From the NCBI GenBank assembly GCA_049611965.1, contig JBMZBC010000043.1:1-7773 (forward strand): a stretch of 7,773 nucleotides of DNA, read 5' to 3'. Shown piece by piece: positions 1 through 7,154 of the stretch (position 1 is the first letter of the stretch; every line of letters begins with the position of its first letter). Origin of the DNA: UBA10364 sp049611965 (GTDB lineage Bacteria > Bacteroidota > Bacteroidia > Flavobacteriales > Schleiferiaceae). The position numbers were made by a program, and so were the translations under genes. The notes beneath the pieces are model-generated. The model saw only the letters and a list, made by a program, of their open reading frames with translations, did no database searches and was not told the origin of the DNA.

Positions 1-1483
1 CTGAAGGGATACCCCCTGAACAAGTAATGTTTCTTGCGGCCTCACTTACTGCCATGGCACACCCTACTTCAGGATCAACATGTACGAATCGTGAATTACA
101 ATCTACACTCATGGCCAAGGCCTTATCCGTGCCCTTGATATTAACCACTCCAGCATCCGAAGGTGCGTTTGTACTCATATTACGAGTACCTACCATACTA
201 TCGTACTGCTCGTAGATAAATCTCTTTGAAGCAATGTTTGGCAAGGCTACCATCTGCTCAGCGACCGCTTTAAGATCAGCTGGCTCTTCTACGGAAGCAA
301 TGTCAAATTTCTTGTACTCCTGGTAGTACGCAGGCTCTGACCATTCTCTGTGGTATACAGGCGCGTCTCCACCGAGTACAGCGCTGTCTGCAGGAATACT
401 ACCCATGAGCTCTTCGCCCCAGTAGTAATTCACTGTGCCGCCTTCTGTAACAATACCAATCTCTTCACATTCAAGATCCCACTTGTCGAAAATATCAAGA
501 ACCACCTGCTCCTTCCCTTTCTCAACAACTACAAGCATACGCTCTTGGCTCTCTGAAAGAAGGATTTCCCATGCTTCCATCTTCTGGCGCAACGGCACTT
601 TGTCTAGCCAAATATCCATACCGTGCTCGCCAGCAGCAGACATTTCACAAGATGAACAAGTAATACCTGCTGCACCCATATCCTGCATACCTACGACAGC
701 ATCTGTTTCGGCCAATTCCATAGTTGCCTCTAGCAACAATTTCTCTTGGAACGGATCTCCAACTTGTACTGATGGGATATCCTCTGCACTGTCTTCGTCC
801 AAATCCTTAGATGCAAACGAAGCACCGTGAATACCGTCTTTTCCAGTTGCCGATCCAACGATAAATACCGGATTTCCGACACCTGTAGAAGTAGCGCTGA
901 TCTGCTTACCTACCTCAACAATACCTGCGGAAAACGCGTTGACCAATGGATTCTGGTGGTAGCACTCGTCAAAGTACACCTCGCCGCCCACGATAGGGAT
1001 ACCGAAGCTGTTTCCGTAATCGCCAATACCCTTGCTCACGCCTTTTACCAACCACTTTGTGCGGTCTTCAGTTGGTTTACCGAAGCGCAGTGAGTTGAGC
1101 TGAGCGATTGGACGAGCGCCCATGGTGAAAATATCGCGGTTGATACCACCCACACCTGTTGCTGCACCTTGGTACGGCTCTACTGCTGAAGGGTGGTTGT
1201 GACTTTCAATCTTGAAGGCACAAGCCAAACCGTCGCCAATATCTACAAGACCTGCATTTTCTTCACCTGCTTCAACGAGCATATGTGGGCCTTTTTTCGG
1301 AAGCTTTTTCAACCAAACAATAGAGTTCTTGTACGAGCAGTGCTCACTCCACATTACTCCGTAAACAGAGAGTTCTAGGTAGTTGGGCGTGCGGCCAAGA
1401 ATTTCTTTGATTTTATCGAACTCTTCAGGAAGTAGGCCCATTTCTTTGGCCTGATCTAAAGTGGCAACGGATGTGCTATTCAT
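1..1483 (-). CDS. purL: Phosphoribosylformylglycinamidine synthase subunit PurL (small type), C-terminus cut by window edge
   Basis: PurL catalyses the fourth step of de novo purine synthesis in the cytoplasm: ATP-dependent conversion of FGAR to FGAM using ammonia from glutamine. Reading down from the ATG at 1481-1483, 494 codons are visible without a stop. Recognisable blocks are SEHCSYK at residues 46-52 (the conserved His region of the active site), ESHNHPS at 93-99, QGAATGVGGINRD at 105-117, GGEVYFD near 166-172, and MQDMGAAGITCSSCEMS near 266-282. The visible part ends in an ITCSGG-like stretch that normally precedes the conserved TNCLNFGNP segment, so about 240 residues of a usual 720-750 are missing on the left. 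The short N-terminus, which begins close to the SEHCSYK block, marks the small Bacillus-like PurL. By family knowledge this form works with separate PurS and PurQ subunits, neither of which is in this window. The gene is divergent from the amidohydrolase. No Shine-Dalgarno sequence is seen. The identification is secure. Confidence 0.97.
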   Translation of the reverse strand, partial: MNSTSVATLDQAKEMGLLPEEFDKIKEILGRTPNYLELSVYGVMWSEHCSYKNSIVWLKKLPKKGPHMLVEAGEENAGLVDIGDGLACAFKIESHNHPSAVEPYQGAATGVGGINRDIFTMGARPIAQLNSLRFGKPTEDRTKWLVKGVSKGIGDYGNSFGIPIVGGEVYFDECYHQNPLVNAFSAGIVEVGKQISATSTGVGNPVFIVGSATGKDGIHGASFASKDLDEDSAEDIPSVQVGDPFQEKLLLEATMELAETDAVVGMQDMGAAGITCSSCEMSAAGEHGMDIWLDKVPLRQKMEAWEILLSESQERMLVVVEKGKEQVVLDIFDKWDLECEEIGIVTEGGTVNYYWGEELMGSIPADSAVLGGDAPVYHREWSEPAYYQEYKKFDIASVEEPADLKAVAEQMVALPNIASKRFIYEQYDSMVGTRNMSTNAPSDAGVVNIKGTDKALAMSVDCNSRFVHVDPEVGCAMAVSEAARNITCSGGIPS

Positions 1484-1493
1484 TTTAATAAAG

Positions 1494-1507
1494 AATTTGT
1501 GCAAATT
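1494..1507. repeat. 14-bp interrupted palindrome in the purL/amidohydrolase divergent gap
   Basis: AATTTG and CAAATT form six-base arms around a central TG. The right arm overlaps the candidate purL -7 element. The site could be an operator shared by the divergent genes, but A/T-rich arms of this length occur often by chance. Confidence 0.3.
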
Positions 1508-1509
1508 TA
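1502..1509 (-). promoter_or_regulatory. Candidate -7 element of the purL promoter (TAAATTTG)
   Basis: On the minus strand these eight bases read TAAATTTG, an exact match to the Bacteroidota -7 consensus TAnnTTTG. They lie 18 bases upstream of the purL start codon, so the leader would be very short. No TTG sits at the usual 17-23 base spacing upstream; the nearest ones are 13 and 28 bases away. The -33 half is therefore unsupported, and the site is suggested only by the -7 match and its position. Confidence 0.35.
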
Positions 1510-1539
1510 CGCATTCTAAGACCAACACATTTCATTTCA

Positions 1540-3183
1540 ATGCGCAATCTTTCTCACACTTTTGGCCGTTTTGTTGTTTATAACCTGCTATGGCTTTTTC
1601 CCTTAACCAGCTGTCAAAATGCCCAAGAGTATGATGTGCTCCTCAAGGACTTCAAATTACACAGTCCCAATGATGCTGTTTCTATCCACGAAGGCTCAGA
1701 GTTTTGGATAGCGGTACAAGACGGTAAGATTGCAGAAATCATTGACATCACGCAGCACACGGTCTTACCCAAAGGAAAAACAGTGCTCTCTCTTGAGGGA
1801 CAACACCTCTATCCTGGGTTTATAGATGCTCACGGCCATCTTTTTGGTTATGCGGAGATGTTGACAATGGTCAACTTAGTGGGTGCCGAAAGCAAGGCAG
1901 AATGCCTTGAACGCATTGAGAAATTCATAGAATTACACCCTAACAATGAGTGGATTATTGGCCGCGGATGGGACCAAAACGATTGGCCCGTAAAGGAATT
2001 TCCTACTTCCGAAGATTTAGCCGCTTTCACAGGGGTTAAGATCTACCTGACCCGGATTGACGGACATGCCGCATGGGTGAATCAAACCGTCCTGGATGCG
2101 TTTAACATCACTAATGAAACAGCCATTGATGGCGGAGCCATTATCGAAGGTGTATTGGTGGACAATGCAGAACAACTGGTAGAACTGCCCGAGCACAGCT
2201 CAAGGTTTTGGAGAAATGCACTCTTACAAGCGCAAGATAGTTTGGTGAAGTACGGATTGACGGCGATGACCGATGCAGGTCTAAGCGCAAAGAAAATCCT
2301 CATTCTTGATTCGCTACAAAACGAAGGCAAGTTTGAATTGGTGGTCAACGCGATGATTTCTAATACTGAAGAAGACCTGTCGTATTTCGAATCTCATGGG
2401 CCCATTCTCAAAGACCTCCTTCGGGTAAAAAGTGTCAAAGCATATCTCGACGGTGCCCTTGGCTCAAGAGGCGCATTGCTTAGAGCACCCTACCACGATC
2501 TCCCAGAACACTATGGATTGCCATTGTTAGCACCTAGTGATTTAGACCTGTTGAGAGACCGCTGCTTGCAAAACGATTGGCAACTCTGTGTGCATGCTAT
2601 CGGCGACAGCGCACACCATGTTTTGTTGGAGAGCTTCAATGAATTGGACCGTGAAAAAGACCTGAGATTTAGAGTGGAGCATGCGCAGATTATGACACCT
2701 GAAGACAGCGCCCATTACACCCACCCAAATATTGTTGCCTCGGTACAACCTACGCACGCAACAAGCGACATGTATTGGGCTGAGGAGCGCTTAGGTCACC
2801 ACAGGATCGGGCACGCATACAGCTACAAGCGCATTCTAAATACGTCGGGCCTGCTTGCCTTGGGTACAGATTTTCCCATTGAACATATCGACCCATTAAA
2901 CACCTTCTTTGCCGCGGTAGACAGAACAGACAAACAGCATTGGCCGGAAGGTGGATTCAATGCTGACCAAAAACTAAGTCCCAAAGAAGCCCTTGAAGGC
3001 ATGACCTACGGGGCCGCATATAGCGCTTTTGGAGAAGAGCAGTACGGGAGCATCAAAATTGGCCAACGGGCCAACTTCACCGTGTTAAATCAAGACCTCT
3101 TCAACAGCTCAGAACGCCAAAGAGAAAGCTGTAAAGTGGTCAGGACAATTCTCTCAGGAAAAGTTGCTTTTGAGGTAAAATAG
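1540..3183 (+). CDS. Lipoprotein amidohydrolase, YtcJ-like amidohydrolase-3 family
   Basis: This 547-residue metal-dependent hydrolase is probably anchored in the cell envelope. The N-terminus carries a hydrophobic signal segment and lipobox LTSC, with the lipidated Cys at residue 25. The residues after it (QNAQEY) are not the strongly acidic type linked to surface export in some flavobacteria. The TIM-barrel metal site is visible: HGH at 98-100 in the PGFIDAHGH block, VHAIGD at 351-356 (His352), EHAQ at 380-383 (His381) and GTDFP at 442-446 (Asp444). Lys300 in the VKAYLDGALGSRGA block is the likely metal-bridging, possibly carboxylated, lysine (inference). The C-terminal EALEGMTYGAA and GSIKIGQRANF segments are typical of the family. 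Length matches the usual 530-580. The substrate cannot be told from sequence; characterised relatives act on N-substituted amides or formamides. The 1540 start is chosen because it gives the complete signal peptide. No Shine-Dalgarno sequence or clear promoter is seen, and no strong terminator follows. Confidence 0.9.
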   Translation: MRNLSHTFGRFVVYNLLWLFPLTSCQNAQEYDVLLKDFKLHSPNDAVSIHEGSEFWIAVQDGKIAEIIDITQHTVLPKGKTVLSLEGQHLYPGFIDAHGHLFGYAEMLTMVNLVGAESKAECLERIEKFIELHPNNEWIIGRGWDQNDWPVKEFPTSEDLAAFTGVKIYLTRIDGHAAWVNQTVLDAFNITNETAIDGGAIIEGVLVDNAEQLVELPEHSSRFWRNALLQAQDSLVKYGLTAMTDAGLSAKKILILDSLQNEGKFELVVNAMISNTEEDLSYFESHGPILKDLLRVKSVKAYLDGALGSRGALLRAPYHDLPEHYGLPLLAPSDLDLLRDRCLQNDWQLCVHAIGDSAHHVLLESFNELDREKDLRFRVEHAQIMTPEDSAHYTHPNIVASVQPTHATSDMYWAEERLGHHRIGHAYSYKRILNTSGLLALGTDFPIEHIDPLNTFFAAVDRTDKQHWPEGGFNADQKLSPKEALEGMTYGAAYSAFGEEQYGSIKIGQRANFTVLNQDLFNSSERQRESCKVVRTILSGKVAFEVK

Positions 3184-3252
3184 CAAGTGTACGATTGACC
3201 TTTTTTAGTATCTTGAAGCTCACTTAACACGACACAGAAACATCACGATAAC

Positions 3253-5031
3253 ATGAATAACCCTACTCGCTTATTTGATTTCCCGAGATACCAGCAAGAG
3301 CATTTCCCTTTAGAGGTAATGATGTCTTCTAAAGTTGGAGGAGAATGGAAGAGCTACAGCACAAGTGAATTTATTGACGCCGTAAACCAAGCTGCCCGCG
3401 GCTTACTAGAACTGGGCATTAAGCACGGAGATAAGGTAGCGTTGATTGCGCACAATAACCGCTGCGAATGGAACATCATGGACCATGCATTATTGCAGAT
3501 TGGTGCCGTAGATGTGCCGATCTACCCAACGATGACTGAAGATGATTACGAATACATCTTCAACCATAGTGAAAGCATCTACTGTTTTGTCTCGAACGAC
3601 GAACTATATGACAAGGTGTCCAATGTACTCGACAAGTGTAAGGACATGAAGAAAGTGTATTCTTTCGAGAAATACGAAGGGCGCAATCACTGGTCTGAAG
3701 TATTAGCCCTAGGCGAGAGCATGGACCGTCAAGAAGAGATGGAGCAGTTCATGGCCAGCGTGAAGCCTGAAGATTTGGCAACAATTATTTACACCTCTGG
3801 TACCACAGGTTTGCCAAAGGGTGTAATGCTGAGCCATGCAAACATCTCAACTACGGTAATTGCAGCTACCCCAAGAATTCCAGGACTGCCTAGAGGTCAA
3901 GCGAAAACATTGAGCTTCCTTCCGGTATGTCACAGTTTCGAACGCTTCATTCACTACTTATATATGTACAATGGGGCTTCTATCTACTTCGCAGAAGCTT
4001 TAGATACGCTTAAAGCGGATCTCAACATGGTTCAGCCTACGATCTTCACAGCGGTACCGCGCCTACTCGAGAAGTTCTTTGACGGTATTGTTGCGAACGG
4101 TACTTCAGCAGGTGGCGTGAAAGCTAGAATCTTTGAGTGGGCTGTATCCCTTGCACTAAAATGGGAGCCTGAGCATGCGAATGGAGCATTCTACCACTGG
4201 AAACTCAGTATCGCAGATAAATTAGTCTTTAGCAAAGTGCGTGCTGCACTCGGAATGAGCAATATCGCTGCCATCGCATGTGGGTCTGCTGCATTACAAC
4301 CAAGACTACTACGTTTCTTTTCAGGTATGGGCGCACCTATCCTTGAAGGGTATGGCCTTACTGAAACAGCACCTGTTATTTCAGTGAACACTACGGCAGA
4401 ACCAGGCATGATTCGCGTAGGTTACGTTGGGAAATGTATCGATGGTGTAGAAGCTAAGATCGCAGAGGATGGTGAAATCCTTGCAAAAGGACCAAACATC
4501 ATGATGGGGTATTACAAACAACCAGAGCTCACTGCCGAGGTAATGACCGACGGTTGGTTCCATACTGGTGATATTGGTGTTATCGAAGATGGATTCATTA
4601 AGATTACCGATCGTAAGAAAGAGATGTTCAAAACATCTGCAGGTAAATACATTGCCCCGCAGTTGATTGAAAACGAACTAAAAGCATCACACCTCATTGC
4701 ACAAAGTATGGTTGTAGGTGAAGGCCGCAATTTCCCTTCAGCAATTTGTATCCTCAACGAGGACGGCGTAAAAGAGTGGTGTTCTCGTCACGATATCGCC
4801 TACACAGACTTCGATACCATGTCTAAAGACCAGCGCATTATCGACCGTGTATGGCAAGATGTAGAGAAGGCTAATGCCAACTTCGGTCAATGGGAAAAGG
4901 TGAAAAAGATCATCATTGATACCGATGAGTTTACTGTAGATAACGGCTGCCTTACACCAACCTTTAAGGTGAAGCGCAAGCCTATTCTAGCGAAGTACGC
5001 AGATCAGATTGACGCCATCTACCAGTCATAA
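3253..5031 (+). CDS. Long-chain fatty acid-CoA ligase (AMP-forming acyl-CoA synthetase)
   Basis: This 592-residue ANL-superfamily adenylating enzyme activates fatty acids to acyl-CoA through an acyl-AMP intermediate. It feeds beta-oxidation or lipid synthesis and is probably cytoplasmic or peripheral to the inner membrane. The diagnostic motifs are all present and in order: the AMP/phosphate loop YTSGTTGLPKG at 180-190, GYGLTET at 366-372, GWFHTGD at 434-440, the hinge block DRKKEMFKTSAGKYI at 453-467, and the C-terminal TPTFKVKR at 568-575, where Lys572 is the likely catalytic lysine. The hinge sequence and overall length fit the long-chain COG1022/FadD15-like group rather than acetyl-CoA synthetases. 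Chain-length preference cannot be read from the sequence. The gene starts 69 bp after the amidohydrolase stop; only a poor TATCTTG promoter-like string (3209-3215) lies between, so read-through from the upstream gene is possible. No functional link between the two is evident. A strong terminator follows the stop codon. fadD would be a loose symbol, so none is given. Confidence 0.95.
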   Translation: MNNPTRLFDFPRYQQEHFPLEVMMSSKVGGEWKSYSTSEFIDAVNQAARGLLELGIKHGDKVALIAHNNRCEWNIMDHALLQIGAVDVPIYPTMTEDDYEYIFNHSESIYCFVSNDELYDKVSNVLDKCKDMKKVYSFEKYEGRNHWSEVLALGESMDRQEEMEQFMASVKPEDLATIIYTSGTTGLPKGVMLSHANISTTVIAATPRIPGLPRGQAKTLSFLPVCHSFERFIHYLYMYNGASIYFAEALDTLKADLNMVQPTIFTAVPRLLEKFFDGIVANGTSAGGVKARIFEWAVSLALKWEPEHANGAFYHWKLSIADKLVFSKVRAALGMSNIAAIACGSAALQPRLLRFFSGMGAPILEGYGLTETAPVISVNTTAEPGMIRVGYVGKCIDGVEAKIAEDGEILAKGPNIMMGYYKQPELTAEVMTDGWFHTGDIGVIEDGFIKITDRKKEMFKTSAGKYIAPQLIENELKASHLIAQSMVVGEGRNFPSAICILNEDGVKEWCSRHDIAYTDFDTMSKDQRIIDRVWQDVEKANANFGQWEKVKKIIIDTDEFTVDNGCLTPTFKVKRKPILAKYADQIDAIYQS

Positions 5032-5050
5032 ACGACGGTTAATTAAATAT

Positions 5051-5080
5051 AAAACCGCGCCTCTGGGCGCGGTTTTTTTT
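5051..5080 (+). terminator. Intrinsic terminator of the acyl-CoA synthetase gene
   Basis: An 11-bp perfect stem, AAAACCGCGCC pairing with GGCGCGGTTTT, closes a TCTG loop and runs into an eight-base T tract ending at 5080. It begins 20 bases after the acyl-CoA synthetase stop codon. The A-rich 5' arm could also give a weaker terminator on the other strand. Confidence 0.93.
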
Positions 5081-5125
5081 ATTCTCAAATATTCGAGCCT
5101 GGCACTACCCGAAAGTATTGGGCAC

Positions 5126-5151
5126 AAAAAACCCACTCCTACTGGAGTGGG
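5126..5151 (-). terminator. Intrinsic terminator of rpsT
   Basis: CCCACTCC at 5132-5139 and GGAGTGGG at 5144-5151 form an 8-bp perfect stem around TACT. Read on the minus strand, the hairpin is followed by six T residues (5126-5131), which fits the end of the tRNA-Glu-rpsT transcript 33 bases beyond the rpsT stop codon. On the plus strand no T tract follows, so the direction is clear. Confidence 0.88.
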
Positions 5152-5183
5152 CTCAAAAAATCTTTACACCGCTTAAGTAAAGC

Positions 5184-5435
5184 TTATAGAGCAGCTACGT
5201 GCTTTGCTAAGCTAGACTTCAAGTTTGAAGCTTTCTTCTTGTGGATGATGTTGCGCTTTGCCAACTTATCCAACATAGAAGATACGCGTGGTAGCATTTC
5301 TGCTGCCTCACCTGCATCAGTGGTGCCGCGAAGTTTTCTCACAGCGTTACGTGTCGTTTTGTGGTAGTAACGATTGTGAGCAGCCTTTCTGGCTGTTTGA
5401 CGAATTCTCTTTAAAGCAGACTTATGATTTGCCAT
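5184..5435 (-). CDS. rpsT: 30S ribosomal protein bS20
   Basis: This small, very basic protein of 83 residues binds 16S rRNA in the body of the small ribosomal subunit and helps early assembly. The N-terminus MANHKSALKRIRQTARKAA is the signature of bS20. The body has the NAVRKLR segment and the C-terminal KRNIIHKKKASNLKSSLAK block that places the last helix of the family. Length is normal (about 80-90). The start ATG at 5433-5435 has the A/T-rich, Shine-Dalgarno-free upstream sequence expected in this phylum. The gene lies 22 bases after tRNA-Glu on the same strand, with no promoter of its own in that gap, so it is probably transcribed with the tRNA from the promoter at 5571-5600. It ends at the terminator at 5126-5151. 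Confidence 0.98.
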   Translation of the reverse strand: MANHKSALKRIRQTARKAAHNRYYHKTTRNAVRKLRGTTDAGEAAEMLPRVSSMLDKLAKRNIIHKKKASNLKSSLAKHVAAL

Positions 5436-5457
5436 GTCTTTAATTAATTTTTAGTTG

Positions 5458-5530
5458 TGACCCGTACGGGAATCGAACCCGTGTTTCCGCCGTGAAAGGG
5501 CGGCGTCCTGGACCGCTAGACGAACGGGCC
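5458..5530 (-). tRNA. tRNA-Glu (anticodon UUC)
   Basis: The 73-nt gene reads 5' to 3' on the minus strand from 5530. The acceptor arms GGCCCGT and ACGGGTC pair with one G-U at the second pair. The anticodon arm is CCGCC-CTTTCAC-GGCGG, giving anticodon TTC. The T arm is ACGGG-TTCGAAT-CCCGT. The D arm (GTCTAGCGGTCCAGGAC) closely resembles that of the E. coli tRNA-Glu. The discriminator base is A. CCA is not encoded, since the next bases are CAA, so it must be added after 3' processing. Cutting the tRNA out of the shared transcript would leave rpsT mRNA with a leader of about 22 nt. Confidence 0.97.
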
Positions 5531-5532
5531 AT

Positions 5533-5548
5533 AATGTTCCAGAACATT
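5533..5548. repeat. 16-bp palindrome in the tRNA-Glu leader
   Basis: AATGTTC and GAACATT are perfect seven-base arms around CA, ending two bases before the tRNA 5' end. In the transcript they would form a 6-bp stem with a CUGG loop. A second small hairpin (TCCCC at 5548-5552 with GGGGA at 5563-5567) lies just upstream and begins near the predicted transcription start. The pair could guide 5' processing of the tRNA or be a protein-binding site; the sequence alone does not decide. Confidence 0.6.
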
Positions 5549-5570
5549 CCCCTCTTTTGTTTGGGGAGTG

Positions 5571-5600
5571 CAAATGTAACAACGATTTTGAGTTCTGCAA
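5571..5600 (-). promoter_or_regulatory. Promoter of the tRNA-Glu-rpsT unit (TTG-N19-TACATTTG)
   Basis: On the minus strand a TTG (5598-5600) is followed after 19 bases by TACATTTG (5571-5578), an exact match in both sequence and spacing to the Bacteroidota/Flavobacterium promoter consensus TTG-N17-23-TAnnTTTG. Transcription would begin near 5564-5567, about 35 bases before the tRNA 5' end. This is the best promoter in the window and the only one visible for tRNA-Glu and rpsT. Confidence 0.8.
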
Positions 5601-5634
5601 CACCTGTACTTAAAAAATCGAACTTTTTTTTGTC

Positions 5635-7110
5635 CTAGTAGGCCTTAGCAAAAACTACCCTTTGTGTACTTGGATTGCCCGTAAGAATACACTTGCCCTC
5701 CTCTTGGTTGTTATTCAATGGAATACAACGGATGGTCGCCTTAGTTAAATCCTTGATTTTATCTTCCGTTTCAGTCGTTCCGTCCCAGTGTGCGTATACG
5801 AATCCTGGGTTTCCTTTCATCAATGCCTTAAATTCTTCCCAGGTATCCGCTGTCTGACTGTTTTCCTCTCTAAAGGATAGCGCCTTTTCAAATAGCGATA
5901 CCTGAATTTCATCGAGCAAGGCCGGGATTGCTGTGGCTACCTCATCCTGCTGCATAAACTGCTTGGTCAGAGTGTCGCGACGCGCTACCTCAACAGAGCC
6001 TTTTTCAAGATCTTTGGGTCCTATAGCAATCCTTACAGGTACCCCCTGAAGCTCGTATTGATTGAATTTCCAACCCGGCTTGTAGGTATCTCTTTTATCG
6101 AACTTCACCGTTACACCAGCAGCACGCAAATCTTTCATGAGACCTTCAGCCACTTCTGAAATAGCGTCTAATTGCTCTTGCCCCTTGTAAATAGGTACAA
6201 TCACTACTTGGTATGGAGCCAATTTTGGAGGCAACACCAAGCCATTATCATCACTGTGTGTCATAATCAAAGCACCCATCAATCGAGTACTAACACCCCA
6301 TGACGTGGCCCATACGTATTCCTGGGTACCCTCTTTGGTCTGGAACTTTACGTCAAATGCTTTCGCAAAATTTTGACCTAAGAAGTGTGAAGTACCTGCT
6401 TGCAAGGCTTTACCATCTTGCATCAAGGCCTCGATACAATACGTTTCTAAAGCACCGGCAAAGCGTTCGCCTTCTGTTTTCAGACCGCGCAAAACTGGAA
6501 TTGCCATGACCTCCTCTACAAAAGTTGCATAAATATCAAGCATGGTTTCAGCCTCCTGAATAGCTTCTTCCTTGGTCGCGTGCGCTGTATGGCCTTCTTG
6601 CCACAAAAACTCGGCAGTACGCAAGAACAAACGCGTTCTCATCTCCCAACGAACAACATTGGCCCACTGGTTCACAAGAATGGGTAAGTCGCGGTAGCTC
6701 TGAATCCAATCCTTGTAAGTATCCCAAATAATTGTCTCTGAGGTTGGACGAACAATTAGCTCTTCCTCCAACTTCGCTGCAGGATCTACAACTACTCCAC
6801 CTCCGTTTGGATCGTCTTTTAGGCGGTAATGTGTTACCACAGCACATTCTTTCGCGAAACCGTCAACATGAGAGGCTTCTTTCGAGAAATAAGACTTCGG
6901 GATGAACAAGGGGAAATAGGCATTCATATGGCCTGTTTCTTTGAAGCGACGATCGAGGTCAGCTTGAATGCTTTCCCAAATTGCAAAACCGTAAGGCTTG
7001 ATTACCATAGATCCACGAACACCTGAGTTCTGTGCTAAATCGGCCTTAACGACCAATTCATTGTACCATTTAGAGTAATCCTGCTCACGCGAGGTTAAAT
7101 GCTTTCCCAT
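5635..7110 (-). CDS. proS: Prolyl-tRNA synthetase, short archaeal/eukaryotic type
   Basis: This cytoplasmic class II aminoacyl-tRNA synthetase charges tRNA-Pro with proline. At 491 residues it lacks the roughly 180-residue editing insertion of the long bacterial ProRS, and it ends in the C-terminal FAKAY with terminal Tyr that marks the archaeal/eukaryotic-type enzyme, a form common in Bacteroidota. Motif 1 lies near 43-71, ending NAYFPLFIP. The proline-pocket TxE is in RPTSET (121-126). Motif 2 starts at VRWEMRTR (153-160). Motif 3 includes GVSTRLMGALIMTHSDDNG (272-290, Arg276). The anticodon-binding domain starts near PYQVVIVPI (299-307). The C-terminal domain retains only two cysteines (462 and 474) where zinc-binding relatives have four. 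The ATG at 7108-7110 begins at the usual MGKHLTSREQDYSKWYNEL N-terminus. The gene is divergent from the lipoprotein gene. Downstream, only an A/T-only hairpin near 5612-5630 could end transcription. Confidence 0.97.
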   Translation of the reverse strand: MGKHLTSREQDYSKWYNELVVKADLAQNSGVRGSMVIKPYGFAIWESIQADLDRRFKETGHMNAYFPLFIPKSYFSKEASHVDGFAKECAVVTHYRLKDDPNGGGVVVDPAAKLEEELIVRPTSETIIWDTYKDWIQSYRDLPILVNQWANVVRWEMRTRLFLRTAEFLWQEGHTAHATKEEAIQEAETMLDIYATFVEEVMAIPVLRGLKTEGERFAGALETYCIEALMQDGKALQAGTSHFLGQNFAKAFDVKFQTKEGTQEYVWATSWGVSTRLMGALIMTHSDDNGLVLPPKLAPYQVVIVPIYKGQEQLDAISEVAEGLMKDLRAAGVTVKFDKRDTYKPGWKFNQYELQGVPVRIAIGPKDLEKGSVEVARRDTLTKQFMQQDEVATAIPALLDEIQVSLFEKALSFREENSQTADTWEEFKALMKGNPGFVYAHWDGTTETEDKIKDLTKATIRCIPLNNNQEEGKCILTGNPSTQRVVFAKAY

Positions 7111-7154
7111 TGTATTAGAGTTGGTATGACTTTTGTAAATTGTAAACTGAATGG

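Noticed and set aside
435..830. Plus-strand open frame of 131 codons opposite purL
   Set aside because: It lies entirely antisense to well-conserved purL codons, is Ser-rich with no recognisable motif, and has no promoter; it is a shadow of the real gene.
3209..3215. TATCTTG as a promoter -7 element for the acyl-CoA synthetase
   Set aside because: It is one base short of TAnnTTTG and the nearest upstream TTG is only about 11 bases away.
1540..5031. Amidohydrolase and acyl-CoA synthetase as a functional pathway pair
   Set aside because: They are co-directional with a 69-bp gap, but one is an envelope hydrolase and the other an intracellular fatty-acid activator, and no shared substrate can be seen.
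5458..5530. tRNA-Glu as an integration (att) site of a mobile element
   Set aside because: The flanks are housekeeping genes, there is no integrase, and no repeat of the tRNA 3' end was noticed elsewhere in the window.
5612..5631. A/T-only hairpin after proS (AAAAAA and TTTTTT around a TCGA-containing loop)
   Set aside because: It is placed where a proS terminator would be, but the stem has no G-C pairs and the T tract is part of the stem, so it is too weak to call.
6548..6847. Minus-strand 99-codon open frame inside proS
   Set aside because: It is a shifted frame of the conserved motif-2 region of proS, Cys/Arg/Ser-rich and without any family resemblance.
7128..7135. GACTTTTG as a promoter -7 element for the Trp/Asn/Gly-rich lipoprotein
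   Set aside because: The first base differs from the consensus and the TTG at 7110-7112 is 15 bases away, below the usual spacing.
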